Virus record (IMG/VR): IMGVR_UViG_3300042544_003310
Coordinates: 1-64,000 of that record
Source of the DNA: a virus
DNA length: 64,000 nt
Reading direction: 5' to 3' (one strand)
This document shows positions 42,305 to 51,377 of this stretch, one piece after another (position 1 is the first letter of the stretch; every line of letters begins with the position of its first letter). The position numbers and the translations under genes were made by a program. Below the pieces are notes generated by a model. The model saw only the letters and a list, made by a program, of their open reading frames with translations, was not told where the DNA came from and did no database searches.

Positions 42305-43909
42305 ATGAACATATTGGGAATGAATTTTTCTCACGACGGTGCTGTGGCAGTTGTGAAAAATGGCAGATTAACAGCAGCTTTGGGAACAGAACGTGTTACT
42401 AGAGAAAAAAAGGCTTTTGGTGTAACCAACAAAACAATTGAGGCTATACTTCAGGAAGCTTCACTTAAACCTGAGGACATCAGTTGCATAGCATTGGCTG
42501 ACTACAAGGCCAACCACAGCAACGGTGTCTTGGCACTATATGACAGTGATGGCAACACTGTGGAGAGAACTGCCTACTCACTCTACAACAACGACGTGCG
42601 AACGCTTACAGGTGTTTTCCTCGGCAGCCACAAAATACCAGTGTATGTGCTGCCACATCATTTGGCGCATGCCAGCAGTGCCTACTACACTAGCAATTTT
42701 GATAAGGCCATTTGTTTCAGCTTAGACAGCAGTTTTGGCGAACTTGGCGACAACAACATGGTGTTTTTTGGTGAAGGCACTAAGCTTCAAGCTCAAATGT
42801 GCCCAACACTCATCTCAGGTATTGGGTATGCCATCTTCACCGAGCTGTTGGGTTTCTCCCCAGCCTACAGCAAGGCAGGCACCACCATGGGACTCAGCAG
42901 TTATGGTAAATCACTCACTGGCCCTATTTTTGATGAGATTTTGAAAAAACAATGGTTCAGTGTTCAAGAACACGCTGAGTTGGAATACAGGAAGTTCTGG
43001 AGCAATGTGTGGGAAAAACTCATTGCCAAGCACCCACATGAGCTCACACACAAGGAAAGCAGTGATTTGGCTGCTACTATTCAAGAGCTACTGGAGAAGA
43101 GTGTTCTGGAAACACTAGCTACACTGCACCAAATTTATCCGCAACGACAGTTATGCCTCAGTGGTGGCAGCATGCTGAACTGCATCTTGAACAGCCGGAT
43201 AGCTGAAAGCAAGCTTTGGGAGGGCATTCATCACTTTCCTGCATGTGGCGATGACGGCAATGCGGTGGGCGCCGCTCTTTGGGTAGCGCACCATTTGTTT
43301 GACTTACCAAGGCAAAATTATCAACCGCAGAATTTATGTTATTTGGGACCTTCTCAAAACACTACCTCCATTGTGGACTACACTAGAGTTTGTGAGCTAC
43401 TGGCTCAAGGAGCTATAGTGGCCTGGCACTGGGGCAGAAGCGAATATGGGCCTCGAGCACTGGGCCACAGAAGTCTTTTGGCTGATGCACAAAGCTATCA
43501 CATGCGTGAGAAAATAAATTTCGCAGTGAAAAACAGAGAATGGTTTCGACCTATTGCGCCTGTGGTGTTGCAGGAACACGCCCACGATTGGTTCTCCTTG
43601 CCAATACCCTCGAGCCCCTACATGCTTTACACTGCACAAGTGCTGAAGCCGCAACTGATTCCAGCAGTGTGTCATGTGGACAACAGTGCACGCCCGCAAA
43701 CTGTTACAGCTGAACAAAATCCCCAGTTGCACCAACTGCTCACTTGTTACCATCAATTGACAGGCGTTCCTGTGCTGTGCAACACCAGCTTGAATGGCGC
43801 TGGAGAGCCCATTATGGAAACTCCTGAACAGAGTTTGAGATTTTTTGAAACCAATGACAGCGTTGCCGCACTGATGTTGAATGGACAGCTTTTGGAGAAA
43901 TCACAATGA
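42305..43909 (+). CDS. NodU/CmcH-family O-carbamoyltransferase
   Basis: 534 residues, standard for the family. The N-terminal ASKHA-type domain begins ILGMNFSHDGAVAVV and carries PHHLAHASSAYYTS, whose His118 and His122 match the metal-binding His pair. GRSEYGPRALGHRSLLADA and WFRPIAPVVL are the hallmarks of the C-terminal domain, which makes the carbamoyl-adenylate intermediate. The enzymes add a carbamoyl group to a sugar or antibiotic hydroxyl. It starts four bases after the DUF5672 gene and ends by overlapping the methyltransferase ATG. A sugar acceptor in this cluster is inferred. Confidence 0.92.
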   Translation: MNILGMNFSHDGAVAVVKNGRLTAALGTERVTREKKAFGVTNKTIEAILQEASLKPEDISCIALADYKANHSNGVLALYDSDGNTVERTAYSLYNNDVRTLTGVFLGSHKIPVYVLPHHLAHASSAYYTSNFDKAICFSLDSSFGELGDNNMVFFGEGTKLQAQMCPTLISGIGYAIFTELLGFSPAYSKAGTTMGLSSYGKSLTGPIFDEILKKQWFSVQEHAELEYRKFWSNVWEKLIAKHPHELTHKESSDLAATIQELLEKSVLETLATLHQIYPQRQLCLSGGSMLNCILNSRIAESKLWEGIHHFPACGDDGNAVGAALWVAHHLFDLPRQNYQPQNLCYLGPSQNTTSIVDYTRVCELLAQGAIVAWHWGRSEYGPRALGHRSLLADAQSYHMREKINFAVKNREWFRPIAPVVLQEHAHDWFSLPIPSSPYMLYTAQVLKPQLIPAVCHVDNSARPQTVTAEQNPQLHQLLTCYHQLTGVPVLCNTSLNGAGEPIMETPEQSLRFFETNDSVAALMLNGQLLEKSQ

Positions 43910-44448
43910 AAATCTATATTGGCGCAGGTGAAGACAGGATTGATGGATATGTGCACTGTGACTACGATCCCAACTGCAATCCTGATTTTTGTTTTGACCT
44001 TGAAAAAGACATTTTCCCATTTCCCACCAACAGTGTAGATGTGTTGAGAGCCACTCATGTGTTAGAGCACTTGGGCGAGGGGTATTTTCACTGTCTGCAG
44101 GAAATTTATCGAGTGTGCAAACCTGGGGCAAGAGTACATATTCATGTACCTCATCACCGCAGTGATGACTTCTTCAGCGACCCCACGCACAAACGCCCAG
44201 TCACTGTAGATGGCTTGCGCTTGTTTGGCTGCAAATACAACCAATTGGCACGCAAGCAAGGTGCACATGCCAGTAGGCTTGCCGAACGCTACAATGTGGA
44301 TTTTGAGGTGGTGGACTACAGCTTGCGACCCATGGAAAAATACAAAGATCAATTTGTGGGGCAACCTAAAGAACAGGTAGAGCAGTATCTTGAACAGCAC
44401 TGTAACATAATCGACGAAGTCTACATTCAGTTAGTGGTAGTAAAGTAA
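43906..44448 (+). CDS. Class I SAM-dependent methyltransferase
   Basis: 180 residues. IYIGAGEDRIDGYVHCDYD is the strand-loop AdoMet-binding start, with DLEKDIFPFPTNSVDVLRATHVLEHL as the family's motif II to III region, and EIYRVCKPGARVHIHVPHH as post-motif. It resembles small methyltransferases of surface-polysaccharide clusters. The ATG overlaps the carbamoyltransferase TGA (ATGA). Substrate is probably a sugar or peptide of the same product. Confidence 0.85.
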   Translation: MKIYIGAGEDRIDGYVHCDYDPNCNPDFCFDLEKDIFPFPTNSVDVLRATHVLEHLGEGYFHCLQEIYRVCKPGARVHIHVPHHRSDDFFSDPTHKRPVTVDGLRLFGCKYNQLARKQGAHASRLAERYNVDFEVVDYSLRPMEKYKDQFVGQPKEQVEQYLEQHCNIIDEVYIQLVVVK

Positions 44449-44451
44449 CCC

Positions 44452-45807
44452 ATGAGCTCAACATTTGAGCATGTGAAAACCACAGCACTGGAGTTGGCCA
44501 AACAGGAAAATCATCCACTGGCATTTCAACTCTTGGACCATTATTGGCCCAGAGCGCAAACACTGCTAGAGCTGGAAACTTTGGGCACAGTGAGCCTAAA
44601 GATTGGTCATACAGACTTGGCTGTCAAGTGTGCTGAAACTGTTGCAGGTATGTGCACTACACCTGAAGAATCTTATGTAGCAAGAGTGAACTTAGGCAAA
44701 GCCTATTATCGTGCAAATCAGCCAGAAAAAGCATTATTTTACAATAAGATAAATTTGGAAATGCGCCCAAATGACTTTGACGCTATAGTGAGTTATGCTG
44801 CCAGTTTGAAGTTAAATGGTGAGCGTGGCGAGAGCGAAAGAGTAATAAATGATTTGAAGTGTCAGCCTTGGGTCACAGCTGACCAGTGCGAGAATCTGCG
44901 CATAACTGACACTCATCCACTGCTCCGAGCTGGACAAACTGCTGAAGGAATTCGGTGGTTCCTACACACGGACAGAGATCGCACAACTGTTTTTGACATC
45001 AAAGGAATGAGAATTTGGAATGGAGTGAAGGTGCCAGGCCAAACTCTCTATGTGAATGCCTGCGGAGGAGCTGGTGACGAGCTCATCAACATCAGGTTCT
45101 TCAACCATCTCAAAAACTTGGGTATGCAACCAAAACTTTTCAGCATATTAGACCGCCCTGGATTAGCCCAAGTGTTCCGCCGACATGGATTTGAAGTGTT
45201 GGTGAATGAGGAGGAGATTGATGTTCATCAGCCCTGGACTTATCTCATGAACTTGCCTATTGATTTGGGTGTTGGCGAACAAGACCTTTGGAAAGGGCCT
45301 TATCTCACAGCGTCTGGCCAACCTCATACCAAACTGCCTGCGTCAAAAAAACTACGTGTTGGGGTAAAATGTCAAGGCAACCCTTATTTTGAGCAGGACA
45401 TTTATCGCTGTATTCCTTTGGAGCAGATGCTGAGTGTGATACCCTCGGATGTTGAAATCTACAATTTTGATCTACAGCACACGCACGAGAGATGCCATAA
45501 TCTTCGAGCCAGGATCAACTCCTGGGACGACACACTGGACTATCTCAGTCAAATGGATATTGTGCTCAGCAGTTGTACTAGTATAATACATGCAGCCGCC
45601 AGTATGGGAGTGCCTGGGATTGTGTGTGTGCCTATTTTGGAATATTATGTTTGGACCAGCACACATACTGACGAGAGCACGCCATGGTATTCAAAAAGCT
45701 TACGTGTACTGAAGCAACAGACTCCAGGGTGTTGGTCTACACCATTGCAGAGAGCAGGTGAAATTATTAAAACAACTCTACGAGAAAAACAACAAAATGA
45801 CAACTGA
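44452..45807 (+). CDS. TPR protein with GT9-like C-terminal domain
   Basis: 451 residues. Residues 1-170 are TPR-like helical pairs (VNLGKAYYRANQPEKALFYNK). Residues ~195-430 are GT-B-like: LYVNACGGAGDELINIRFFNHL is the N-terminal Rossmann loop, and QMDIVLSSCTSIIHAAASMGVPGIV is the C-terminal donor-site motif, D...(S/T)...(H)..(A/G)..G.P. This design (TPR plus heptosyltransferase-like fold) occurs in bacterial protein O-GlcNAc-type and phage enzymes. A nucleotide-sugar transferase is the best guess. Confidence 0.75.
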   Translation: MSSTFEHVKTTALELAKQENHPLAFQLLDHYWPRAQTLLELETLGTVSLKIGHTDLAVKCAETVAGMCTTPEESYVARVNLGKAYYRANQPEKALFYNKINLEMRPNDFDAIVSYAASLKLNGERGESERVINDLKCQPWVTADQCENLRITDTHPLLRAGQTAEGIRWFLHTDRDRTTVFDIKGMRIWNGVKVPGQTLYVNACGGAGDELINIRFFNHLKNLGMQPKLFSILDRPGLAQVFRRHGFEVLVNEEEIDVHQPWTYLMNLPIDLGVGEQDLWKGPYLTASGQPHTKLPASKKLRVGVKCQGNPYFEQDIYRCIPLEQMLSVIPSDVEIYNFDLQHTHERCHNLRARINSWDDTLDYLSQMDIVLSSCTSIIHAAASMGVPGIVCVPILEYYVWTSTHTDESTPWYSKSLRVLKQQTPGCWSTPLQRAGEIIKTTLREKQQNDN

Positions 45808-46576
45808 AAAACACTATCACATGATAAGCGGGCTACCACGGAGCGGAAGCACCTTGCTAAGCAGCATTTTGCGGCAGAATCCAGTGATGCATGCCAGCAT
45901 TACTGATCCACTGGCCACTATGGTTCGAGGAGTGATTGAAACTAGTGTAGACAGTCCTGGTATGCGAACAGAAGTACCAGTGAGTCGCAGAAAAAATCTT
46001 GTGCGAGCATTGTTTGACGGCTACTACCAAGATGTAGACAAAAGTATTTGTTGGAACACCAACCGAGCCTGGACCCGACTCTTGCCACAAATCCAGGAGG
46101 TTTATCCCAGCTCACGAGTGTTGGTTTGTGTGCGTGACCTCAAATGGGTTTTGGACAGTTTTGAAACTGCACATCGACGACACCCTTTTGACAAAAACAC
46201 CATTTTTGGTGGGATTGGCGACAGTGTGTATGATCGGATGAACTTGTTGATGGAGAAGAATGGCATAGTGGAATTTGCCTATACTGGAGTGAAACAAGCT
46301 ATTACTAGTGCAGAAAAACATATGTTGATGTTGATCGAATACGAACAGTTGTGTCGAAATCCCCAAGGCGTGCTCCAGGCAGTGTATAATTTCATCGGAG
46401 AACCCTACTACCCTCATGATTTTGACGCGGTAGAGGCCAGTTGGGACGAGTATGATGCAGAGATTGGTATGCAATTACATAAAATACACAGCAGAGTAGA
46501 ATGGCGGCCTAGAGAAACTATTTTGCCTCCAGATATCTTAAGCCAATACTCCAATATGGAAGTTTGGAGATATTGA
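45797..46576 (+). CDS. Sulfotransferase
   Basis: 259 residues from the ATG at 45797, overlapping the preceding stop by 11 bases. The 5'-phosphosulfate loop SGLPRSGSTLL is at residues 11-21, and the 3'-phosphate site lies in RVLVCVRDLKWVLDSF near 104-119 (R-x-x-x-x-x-x-x-S); both bind PAPS. The enzymes transfer sulfate to a hydroxyl or amine of sugars, lipids or tyrosine. The sugar context makes a glycan the best guess. A predicted APS-kinase-like protein lies 3.5 kb downstream in the same operon. Confidence 0.88.
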   Translation: MTTEKHYHMISGLPRSGSTLLSSILRQNPVMHASITDPLATMVRGVIETSVDSPGMRTEVPVSRRKNLVRALFDGYYQDVDKSICWNTNRAWTRLLPQIQEVYPSSRVLVCVRDLKWVLDSFETAHRRHPFDKNTIFGGIGDSVYDRMNLLMEKNGIVEFAYTGVKQAITSAEKHMLMLIEYEQLCRNPQGVLQAVYNFIGEPYYPHDFDAVEASWDEYDAEIGMQLHKIHSRVEWRPRETILPPDILSQYSNMEVWRY

Positions 46577-46578
46577 GC

Positions 46579-47394
46579 ATGAGTATTCAAAATACCAATC
46601 CTCTTGAGTTGCATGTGATTTTGCGCACTTGTGATCGAGCCAATGTACACAATGATTGGCGGGTGCGCTATTGTGACATGGAAAAAATTGACTTGGTAAA
46701 GGGCTGTTTCAACAGCCTTGTGGCTGCCATCCTACACTGCACTTGGTTTCACGTAAAACTCACTGTGTTGGACGACAGCAGCAGCCCGGCGTTAGTGGAA
46801 TTTCTTAAGGAAAAGGGATCTCTCTTACCAAATTTTGAACTGGTTCAATTGGAAACGCAAGGCTATCAAAACTCAGGACATGAGGTGTTTTTGCGTGCCA
46901 AAAACAGCAGTAGTGACTTAGTGTATTGTGTGGAAGATGACTACTTACATGCGCCATCCTCTCTACAAGAGATGGTGGACAGCTATTTCCTCTTCAAACA
47001 AAAATTGAACAATGATCAGATAGTATTATATCCATTCGACGCGCCTGAATGCTATGATCCACCTACCCCACCCTGTTGGCTAGTGCATGGCACAGCTCGC
47101 CACTGGAGAAGCGGCATCTACACAACTTTTGTGATGTTGACTGTGCCAAGCTTGATAGAACAAAATTGGGGTTTGTTTGAGGCCTTGAGTTTGAACTACA
47201 GCGGCATGTATTTGCGCAAGGGCAAGGAAAATGAGTTTCGCTACACAGAAGACAACACTATCTGGAATATTTGGCGGAACGGACCAGCCATTAGATTCAA
47301 TCCTATTCCCAGCTTGGCTCTGCACATGCAATTTGATGCGCAAATGGATCCATTCTTAGACTGGAAACAGTGGTGGCAAAATTATGCCCAATAG
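46579..47394 (+). CDS. GT-A-type glycosyltransferase
   Basis: 271 residues from the ATG at 46579, two bases after the preceding stop. LHVILRTCDRANVH opens the fold, LTVLDDSSSPALVEFL is the first nucleotide site and DLVYCVEDDYLHAP carries the E-D-D metal site. Residues ~140-260 form a variable acceptor part rich in aromatics. The last bases overlap the next gene by 11. Sugar donor unknown. Confidence 0.8.
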   Translation: MSIQNTNPLELHVILRTCDRANVHNDWRVRYCDMEKIDLVKGCFNSLVAAILHCTWFHVKLTVLDDSSSPALVEFLKEKGSLLPNFELVQLETQGYQNSGHEVFLRAKNSSSDLVYCVEDDYLHAPSSLQEMVDSYFLFKQKLNNDQIVLYPFDAPECYDPPTPPCWLVHGTARHWRSGIYTTFVMLTVPSLIEQNWGLFEALSLNYSGMYLRKGKENEFRYTEDNTIWNIWRNGPAIRFNPIPSLALHMQFDAQMDPFLDWKQWWQNYAQ

Positions 47395-47761
47395 AAGTTG
47401 CGGGAGTTGCACTGCCTGTTGTGAAGGCCATCTCTATGGCAATGCCTATGGAAACATTCAAACTCGCGGCACCCCCTGCAGATTTTTGCACACCACAGGT
47501 TGCACCATTTACATCACTAAACCTGAATTCTGCACTCGGTTTCAATGCCTTTGGCTACAAGGGCTGTTGGACGACAGCATGCGTCCCAGTGAGTGCGGGC
47601 TCTTGGTCACTGTTGAAAGAATGGCAGACAAAACACAAAGGTTGCATGCGACAGAAGTTTGGCCGCAAGTGCCTCTCAGCAGCTATCAAAACTTGGCAAA
47701 ATGGGCCAAAGACTTAGACACCACCTGGGAATTGCGAAAGTACCATGAGCTACAATCCTGA
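47384..47761 (+). CDS. YkgJ-type Cys-cluster protein
   Basis: 125 residues. SCGSCTACCEG (residues 5-15) gives C-x-x-C-x-x-C-C, and further Cys at CRFL, GCTIY, FCTRFQC complete the metal-binding set of the YkgJ family (zinc or Fe-S chelating). Function of YkgJ is unsettled; related proteins stand beside modification enzymes. It lies between a glycosyltransferase and a methyltransferase gene with overlaps on both sides. Confidence 0.8.
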   Translation: MPNRSCGSCTACCEGHLYGNAYGNIQTRGTPCRFLHTTGCTIYITKPEFCTRFQCLWLQGLLDDSMRPSECGLLVTVERMADKTQRLHATEVWPQVPLSSYQNLAKWAKDLDTTWELRKYHELQS

Positions 47762-48410
47762 TTTTTTCAAACCCGAAAGTTTTGAACATGCACAAAGCTT
47801 GATCTTAACTCCTGAAGGTGGCACCACTGCTGGCAGATGGGAAAAAGAAACCCAATGGGCACTCAATATGTTGACCACATTCTCCCCTGTTGATGAAAAC
47901 AGTAGAGTGCTGGATTGGGGGTGTGGTGTGGGTCGATTAAGCCAGGCATTGATTCAAGCGCATAGCTGTAGTGTAGTGGGTGTGGATCTGCAACCAGAGA
48001 TGCTGGAATTGGCAAATGATTATGTGAATCACAAAAACTTCTCTTCTGTGGCATTGAGTGATGCGCCTGGCTTGTTGAAATCAGGAACTTTCACTCATGT
48101 GATGTGTGTTTGGGTTTTGCAACATAGTCCTTATATAGAGCAGGAAATTCCCCTTCTGTGGCACCTTTTGCAGCCAGGGGGAACAATTTTTGTGGTGGAA
48201 AACATCACTAAAGCCATTCCCAATCAAACAAGTTTTTATGATGATGGGGTTCCCACCACTACAGTTTTGGAGAAAACAGGATTTGAAACACAAGCACAAG
48301 GGCTCATCCCTTCCCACGTTACCACACCAAGAGTTCACAAAAACAGCTGGTGGCGATTGCTCACCAAACCCAACAAAAGGATCCTCAATGAACACGACAT
48401 TCATCATTAA
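47745..48410 (+). CDS. Class I SAM-dependent methyltransferase
   Basis: 221 residues. VLDWGCGVGRLSQALI (near 54-69) is motif I, VVGVDLQPEMLELA motif II, and HVMCVWVLQHSP motif IV of class I methyltransferases. A small C-terminal extension contains several basic residues (VHKNSWWRLLTKPNKR). It overlaps the upstream gene by 17 bases and the downstream by 23. Substrate unknown, probably a sugar precursor or product of the cluster. Confidence 0.88.
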   Translation: MSYNPDFFKPESFEHAQSLILTPEGGTTAGRWEKETQWALNMLTTFSPVDENSRVLDWGCGVGRLSQALIQAHSCSVVGVDLQPEMLELANDYVNHKNFSSVALSDAPGLLKSGTFTHVMCVWVLQHSPYIEQEIPLLWHLLQPGGTIFVVENITKAIPNQTSFYDDGVPTTTVLEKTGFETQAQGLIPSHVTTPRVHKNSWWRLLTKPNKRILNEHDIHH

Positions 48411-49317
48411 CGGTGGCGCCGGCCGTGTGATTGCAGCCATACCAGCACTGGAGAAATATGCACGATTGAACCCAACAGACGACTTCAAGGTGCTGATACA
48501 TGGCTGGGAGTTGCTGTTCTGGAGCCACCCATTACTGCAAAATCGCAGTTTTAGTATTAGCCAAAAAGGTGCGTTTGACTTGTTCATCCGAAACAATCGT
48601 GTGGTGTGTCCAGAGCCTTATTATATTCACGGCTACTACAATCAGCGTTTGAGCTTAGCTGAGGCCTTTGATGAGGAAATCAACAAAACTGATGATCACT
48701 GTGATTTGGAACATCCACATCTCTACATCAGCAATCTGGAAAGAGACACTGTGAGACGACTTATCAAGGAAAAGCTAGCCGAAACCAACAAACGTCGACT
48801 TGTTGTAATCCAACCCTACGGCAGCGGCATTGGCATGATGAATGGAAAACCCTATGACAGCAGCCATCGCAGCATGGATCCTGATGACTATCTCAGCCTG
48901 GTTCAAAAATTCAACAAAGACATTTTGGTAGTGTATTTTGGCTTGCGTGAGCTTAAGCACCCTGGAGACAAAACCAGTATTGATCTTGACACCATGAATC
49001 CAGATCTCAGAATGTATTTGAGTTTTATAGCAGAGTGTGACTATTTTGTTGGGTGCGACAGCGTAGGGCAACACATGGCGCGCTCTATGGCGAAGCCTGG
49101 TTTGGTGATGATGGGCAGTACAGATGAAATCAATGTCAGCTATCCCAACCATTTCAAAATCTACCGTAATGGGCAAAAGCCAGTATATAGCCCTATCAGA
49201 CTTACTGGCACAGATTGTGAATTTGCGGACCGGATGAATGATGGCATAATGCGGTTCAGCAACAAACAAATTGACGAAATCGCACAAATTGTAAATTTTG
49301 AAGTGTTTAAAAACTGA
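48388..49317 (+). CDS. GT9/heptosyltransferase-like protein
   Basis: 309 residues from the ATG at 48388 with AAAAGGA upstream. FIINGGAGRVIAAIPALEKYA is the N-terminal nucleotide-fold loop (G-G-x-G), and CDYFVGCDSVGQHMARSMAKPGLVMMG is the C-terminal donor site of GT9-like enzymes (D-S-x-x-x-H). Several Lys and aromatic residues point to a nucleotide sugar. It ends by overlapping the Mrp-like ATG (ATGA). Confidence 0.75.
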   Translation: MNTTFIINGGAGRVIAAIPALEKYARLNPTDDFKVLIHGWELLFWSHPLLQNRSFSISQKGAFDLFIRNNRVVCPEPYYIHGYYNQRLSLAEAFDEEINKTDDHCDLEHPHLYISNLERDTVRRLIKEKLAETNKRRLVVIQPYGSGIGMMNGKPYDSSHRSMDPDDYLSLVQKFNKDILVVYFGLRELKHPGDKTSIDLDTMNPDLRMYLSFIAECDYFVGCDSVGQHMARSMAKPGLVMMGSTDEINVSYPNHFKIYRNGQKPVYSPIRLTGTDCEFADRMNDGIMRFSNKQIDEIAQIVNFEVFKN

Positions 49318-50102
49318 TGACAGGGTCAAGTGGATTGACAGGTGTGAAGCACCATTTGCTGGTCAGCAGTGGCAAAGGCGGTGTAGGCAAAAGCACTGTA
49401 GCTGCAAACTTGGCAGCCAGCTTAGCTCATCAAGGCTTGCGTATAGGACTATTGGATGCTGATATTTCTGGTCCCAGTCAAGCAGTGATGTGGGCATTAC
49501 CAGAAAACACCAGTGTAAAAGTCAGCACTGACCCCCAGCTGAGCTTGCCTTTTGTTCAATATGGTGTAAAAATAACCACGTTGGCCACGAGAATAAGTGA
49601 AAGTCAAGCTGTTAGTTGGCGAGGTCCAATGATGAGTATGGGTGTAATCAATTTGTTGTGCCACACTGATTGGGGAGAACTAGACTGTTTAGTAGTGGAC
49701 ATGCCTCCAGGCACTGGAGATGTTCACACCAGCATTTGTGACAAATTACCCTCTGCAGGAGTAGTGACTGTGACAACCCCGCAACGGGTGGCTGTTGCTG
49801 ATACAAGACGAGGCATGCAAATGTATCAAAACAGAGGATTACGGTTGTTGGGCGTCGTGGAAAACATGAGCACACATGTTTGTGAGAATTGCGGACATAC
49901 TAATCATGTTTTTGGTCACTCTGGTGCAGCCACGTTGTGCCAAGAATTTGATACCAAAATTTTGTGCAGTTTGCCCTTGAATGCTGAGTTGCGATGGCAA
50001 GGAGATGAAGGCGCTCCACTGGTGGTAGCTGACCCCTCACATATTTTGAGTGCCTTGTTCCTAGATACAGCCAGTGAGATTTGGAGACTTTTGAATGACT
50101 AG
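49317..50102 (+). CDS. mrp: Mrp/NBP35-type P-loop Fe-S carrier
   Basis: 261 residues. The deviant Walker A SSGKGGVGKST at residues 17-27 (K20 and K25), DADISGPSQAVM and VDMPPGTGDVH, are the signature of the Mrp/NBP35 group. CENC at ~189-192 is the C-x-x-C that binds a bridging 4Fe-4S cluster in a dimer. Bacterial Mrp delivers Fe-S clusters to apo-proteins. A phage copy is unusual; a possible client here is the RfbH-like 2Fe-2S dehydratase at 54.5 kb. Confidence 0.9.
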   Translation: MTGSSGLTGVKHHLLVSSGKGGVGKSTVAANLAASLAHQGLRIGLLDADISGPSQAVMWALPENTSVKVSTDPQLSLPFVQYGVKITTLATRISESQAVSWRGPMMSMGVINLLCHTDWGELDCLVVDMPPGTGDVHTSICDKLPSAGVVTVTTPQRVAVADTRRGMQMYQNRGLRLLGVVENMSTHVCENCGHTNHVFGHSGAATLCQEFDTKILCSLPLNAELRWQGDEGAPLVVADPSHILSALFLDTASEIWRLLND

Positions 50103-51024
50103 CACACCAATGGTGAGAGGCATGGTGAAATTGATCCATGCTGACAATTTTTTAAATCCACAGGATGCACAACGAGCCGCACAAGTGGTGCAGGGGCTGA
50201 GATTCACGCCCAACAGTTATGGAATGGAGTTGGAAAACTTCAACATGGTGCTGGATCGACTTGAGCCGGTAATGAGCAAGGTATTGGGCGAGCGTGTGGT
50301 TATTGATCACAAGCGCAGCGGAGTGTTTCGCCGTCCCTTGAACAACGTGATTCATTTTGAAGAGTTTGACTCACCCAATGAGTGGGCCTTTGTCTGTGCA
50401 CTGGAGAGAACAACTCTCAACCTCTATCATCATATTAACTCCTCTGGCGAAGTTGATGCAGAAACAGCACTTGACGGCTACAACTTCAACTACATGAATT
50501 TGTTTGAGTGGAATTTGCACACCAACATTTTGTTGGAACCCAGCCAAGGTGTGTTTTTCAGGCCGTGGGTATTTCACAGCCTTGATCAGGGTATGGTGCA
50601 GTATTATCGTCTGTGTACTGATCGCAAGTTTAGAGTGTTGGTGATGGGTGCACCTGGCAGCAATCGTGCAGAGATGTCTCGAAAGCTGCATGAGAAATTG
50701 CCAAGCAGTGCTTTGATGCGCAGTTGGGACGTGAGAGTGCGTGACAAAGACATTGATTTTAGCATTGATGGCAGAATGAGACAAAGCTATCGCATGCTAA
50801 CTATGGCACGTAACGATCGAAGCAGTTGTGTGATTTTAGATCATGCATGTCCTCTTGACGATCAACGGCAAGTCATCAATCCTGATGTGTTGGTGTGGAT
50901 GCGCAGCGGTGATGAAGCTGAGCTTGAGCCACCACAATATTATGATTTTGAGCTGCTCACAGCGGATGACGAGTCTGTGGACAAAATAATCAAAAAGATT
51001 GAAACCAAAAAAATCACACTCTAA
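50095..51024 (+). CDS. Two-domain protein: hydroxylase-like N-terminus, APS-kinase-like C-terminus
   Basis: 309 residues. Residues ~20-165 have a cupin/dioxygenase-like pattern (VIHFEEFDSPNEWAFV, FEWNLHTNILLEPSQG, FRPWVFHSL) but no clear H-x-D...H iron triad. Residues ~178-300 resemble adenylylsulfate kinase: a P-loop at ~184-194, then DFSIDGRMRQSYRMLTMA and VILDHACPLDDQRQVINPDVLVWM, with the order DFS.EGR.....RM..L(A)...D..CP(L)..R known for APS-type kinases. The P-loop reads GAPGSNRAEMS, so the Lys and Ser/Thr that bind phosphate are replaced. It may be inactive or a regulatory or binding protein. The sulfotransferase gene is in the same operon. Confidence 0.6.
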   Translation: MTSTPMVRGMVKLIHADNFLNPQDAQRAAQVVQGLRFTPNSYGMELENFNMVLDRLEPVMSKVLGERVVIDHKRSGVFRRPLNNVIHFEEFDSPNEWAFVCALERTTLNLYHHINSSGEVDAETALDGYNFNYMNLFEWNLHTNILLEPSQGVFFRPWVFHSLDQGMVQYYRLCTDRKFRVLVMGAPGSNRAEMSRKLHEKLPSSALMRSWDVRVRDKDIDFSIDGRMRQSYRMLTMARNDRSSCVILDHACPLDDQRQVINPDVLVWMRSGDEAELEPPQYYDFELLTADDESVDKIIKKIETKKITL

Positions 51025-51027
51025 ATA
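51020..51027 (+). promoter_or_regulatory. T4-type late promoter motif (TCTAAATA)
   Basis: TCTAAATAACC overlaps the end of the preceding gene and lies 26 bases before the ATG at 51054, with AAGGAG in the leader. Confidence 0.5.
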
Positions 51028-51053
51028 ACCAAAAACCTCAAGGAGTAAATTAT

Positions 51054-51377
51054 ATGGATACAACCGTCGCTCTGGAAGAAGCTCTTGAAGAACCAGTAGT
51101 GGAGCCTGTTATTTGTTGGTGCCTGCATCTTATTGATGCCACAGGTAGGCATTATGTGTTCAATATTGACCAGGAACCTATCACAATGTTGGTGAATCAA
51201 GACCAGTTTGTATGGAATGGGGGTGACAACAATTTGCACGGTAAATTTGTAGATCTCTATAACCGACTTATGGTTGAAAAACAAAGCATATGCGTGATGA
51301 CTCTACGCAACAGTTTGATGTTGGGTAGTGACAAAATTGCAGGAGTTCAGTTGTGTATGGATGCATGCTATTTGTGA
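51054..51377 (+). CDS. Hypothetical acidic protein
   Basis: 107 residues after a good AAGGAG site. The N-terminal ~20 residues are acidic and low-complexity (VALEEALEEPVVEPV); the rest (CWCLHLIDATGRHYVFNID, then IAGVQLCMD) forms an alternating beta pattern. Not recognised. Preceded by a late promoter motif and followed 15 bases after its stop by another such motif. Confidence 0.7.
   Translation: MDTTVALEEALEEPVVEPVICWCLHLIDATGRHYVFNIDQEPITMLVNQDQFVWNGGDNNLHGKFVDLYNRLMVEKQSICVMTLRNSLMLGSDKIAGVQLCMDACYL

Noticed and set aside
47303-47717. Overlapping frames of 80 and 115 residues opposite and beside the YkgJ-type gene
   Set aside because: They overlap a gene with clear Cys motifs and are only open because of codon bias.
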